From G963667145 sp963676515 [NCBI: Candidatus Cloacimonadota bacterium] (GTDB lineage Bacteria; Cloacimonadota; Cloacimonadia; G963667145), in assembly GCA_963676515.1 (NCBI GenBank), contig OY781061.1, positions 992,001-1,056,000 of the forward strand: a DNA stretch of 64,000 nucleotides, given 5' to 3'. The notes beneath the pieces were generated by a model. It did not search any database. It worked only from the letters and a program-made list of their open reading frames with translations, and had not been told where the DNA came from. Each line of letters begins with the position of its first letter. The stretch's first letter is position 1. This document shows positions 62,775 to 64,000 of this stretch, piece by piece. The translations under genes and the position numbers were made by a program.

Positions 62775-64000
62775 TTGCTTAAAAATCTACTAAATGTTTT
62801 CAAGATTGCTGAGCTGAAAAACAAAGTCCTTTTTACTGCTTTTATCCTAGTACTTTATAGGCTAGGTGGTTATATCCCTGTACCGGGGATAGACACGACT
62901 GCTTTGGGAGAGTTTTTTGCTACTTCGGGCGGAGAGGGTACCTTATTTGGTATGTTCGATATGTTCGTGGGTGGTAACTTCCAAAGGGCTTCTATTTTTG
63001 CTCTGGGAATTATGCCTTACATCACAGCGTCTATCGTGATGCAACTTTTGGGTGGCGTTTTCCCTTTCTTTGAAAAGCTCAAGCACGAAGGAGCCGAAGG
63101 GCAACGAAAGATAACGCAGTACACTAGATACGGAACCCTAATCGTGGGAGTCTTTAACTCTATCGGTATCACAGTTTTTTTGCAAAACTTGTACACTTCT
63201 GCGGGTAAAGCCGTGGTGCCCAATGGTGGACTGATGTTCACTATTGCTGCTGTGACTACTCTTTTGACAGGAACGATGATCATAATGTGGTTGGGTGAAA
63301 GGATCACGGACAGAGGTATCGGCAATGGGATTTCGCTTATAATCTTCGCTGGCATCGTGGTTAGGTATCCGATAGGCTTTTACAATATGGGCAGGATGAT
63401 CTATGCTGGCTCTATGCCGACTAGCAATGTGGTGATTATTTTAGCGACTATCGTGATCGTGACGGGCTTGGTGGTCTATGTAACTCAAGCGGAGAGGAAA
63501 CTCCCTGTGCAGTACGCCAAGAGGATAGTTGGTCGTAAAATCTACGGTGGGCAGTCTTCGCACATCCCGCTGAAGGTGAATACGGCTGGTGTGATTCCGA
63601 TAATTTTTGCTCAAGCGGTAATTATGTTTCCCAAGACTATAGCGGCTTTTTTCAAAGAGAGCGTTTTTATGAACGCTGTCTCCAAAGCTTTTTCGCCTGG
63701 GGCATACACCTATACGATAATTTATGTTCTCTTGATTGTGTTTTTTGCTTATTTCTACACCGCTATCGTCCTCAATCCTATAGAGATGGCAAACAACATG
63801 AAAAAGTTTGGTGGATTTATTCCCGGTAAAAAGCCCGGGAGAAACACTGCCGAGTATTTGAATAGCGTTATCGCGAGGATCACTTTGCCAGGGGCGGTAT
63901 TTTTTGCGATGATAGCTGTGATACCGCAATACCTGATCAACTATACTAACTCGCCGATCTATTTTGGTGGTACTAGTCTGATTATCGTGGTAGGAGTGGC
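62775..64000 (+). CDS. secY: preprotein translocase subunit SecY (3' end cut by window edge)
   Basis: SecY is the channel of the Sec translocon. Translation from a TTG one base after rplO, behind AAGGAG, gives 408 residues without a stop. I see TM1 with YRLGGYIPVPGID, the plug region, GIMPYITASIVMQLL, GERITDRGIGNGISLIIF, and the cytoplasmic loop QAERKLPVQYAKR that docks ribosomes and SecA. Expected full length is about 430-440, so only the last membrane segment and tail are missing. Confidence 0.96.
   Translation, partial: MLKNLLNVFKIAELKNKVLFTAFILVLYRLGGYIPVPGIDTTALGEFFATSGGEGTLFGMFDMFVGGNFQRASIFALGIMPYITASIVMQLLGGVFPFFEKLKHEGAEGQRKITQYTRYGTLIVGVFNSIGITVFLQNLYTSAGKAVVPNGGLMFTIAAVTTLLTGTMIIMWLGERITDRGIGNGISLIIFAGIVVRYPIGFYNMGRMIYAGSMPTSNVVIILATIVIVTGLVVYVTQAERKLPVQYAKRIVGRKIYGGQSSHIPLKVNTAGVIPIIFAQAVIMFPKTIAAFFKESVFMNAVSKAFSPGAYTYTIIYVLLIVFFAYFYTAIVLNPIEMANNMKKFGGFIPGKKPGRNTAEYLNSVIARITLPGAVFFAMIAVIPQYLINYTNSPIYFGGTSLIIVVGV

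Overview
The window is a stretch of chromosome from a low-GC, Gram-negative and probably anaerobic bacterium. The evidence is an outer-membrane beta-barrel protein, a lytic transglycosylase, an NlpD-like activator, lipoproteins with lipoboxes, FabI, phenylacetate-CoA ligase paired with an ACT protein, and a YgfK-type iron-sulfur flavoprotein. The three tRNAs carry encoded CCA ends. Gene content would suit the Cloacimonadota, Fibrobacterota or Spirochaetota side of the tree. I cannot fix the phylum from sequence alone.

Region 1 (1-34.4 kb) is rearranged and accessory-rich. It opens with the end of an IS256-type element sitting in a broken copy of an ABC substrate-binding protein gene, next to an outer-membrane-type gene. 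The same roughly 1-kb segment recurs inverted at 31.2-32.2 kb, so the two copies bracket about 30 kb. Inside lie a type I restriction-modification operon (hsdM-hsdS-GxxExxY-hsdR) that carries in-frame short repeats, a nucleoside-type BMP ABC importer, an MBOAT/SGNH O-acylation pair, and a leftward operon of antiporter-EIIA fusion, O-methyltransferase and metal exporter. Rightward genes follow: dtd, deoA, a nitrilase-family gene, a lipoprotein, an outer-membrane barrel and an MltA homologue; nadK is leftward. A repeat-filled 1-kb gene-free stretch comes next, then three overlapping AT-rich genes of unknown function, an IS256 element, gene remnants and a NitT/TauT-type ABC operon flanked by 31-bp direct repeats.

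Region 2 (34.4-52.4 kb) is housekeeping and metabolism: ogt; ygfK; an aldolase-deaminase pair that looks like 5'-deoxyadenosine/methylthioadenosine salvage; surE; an MsbA-like exporter; an acylphosphatase; an NlpD-like protein; tRNA-fMet, tRNA-Met and tRNA-Arg; a second antiporter-EIIA fusion with an Smr-domain gene; an HrgA-like PD-(D/E)xK protein; a zinc-ribbon protein; an ACT protein with paaK; and fabI.

Region 3 (52.6-64 kb) is one long rightward ribosomal operon: tuf, then S10-L3-L4-L23-L2-S19-L22-S3-L16-L29-S17, then L14-L24-L5-S14-S8-L6-L18-S5-L30-L15-secY, running off the right edge. Many junctions overlap by 1-8 bases and several genes start with TTG. The order is canonical and no gene of the series is missing.
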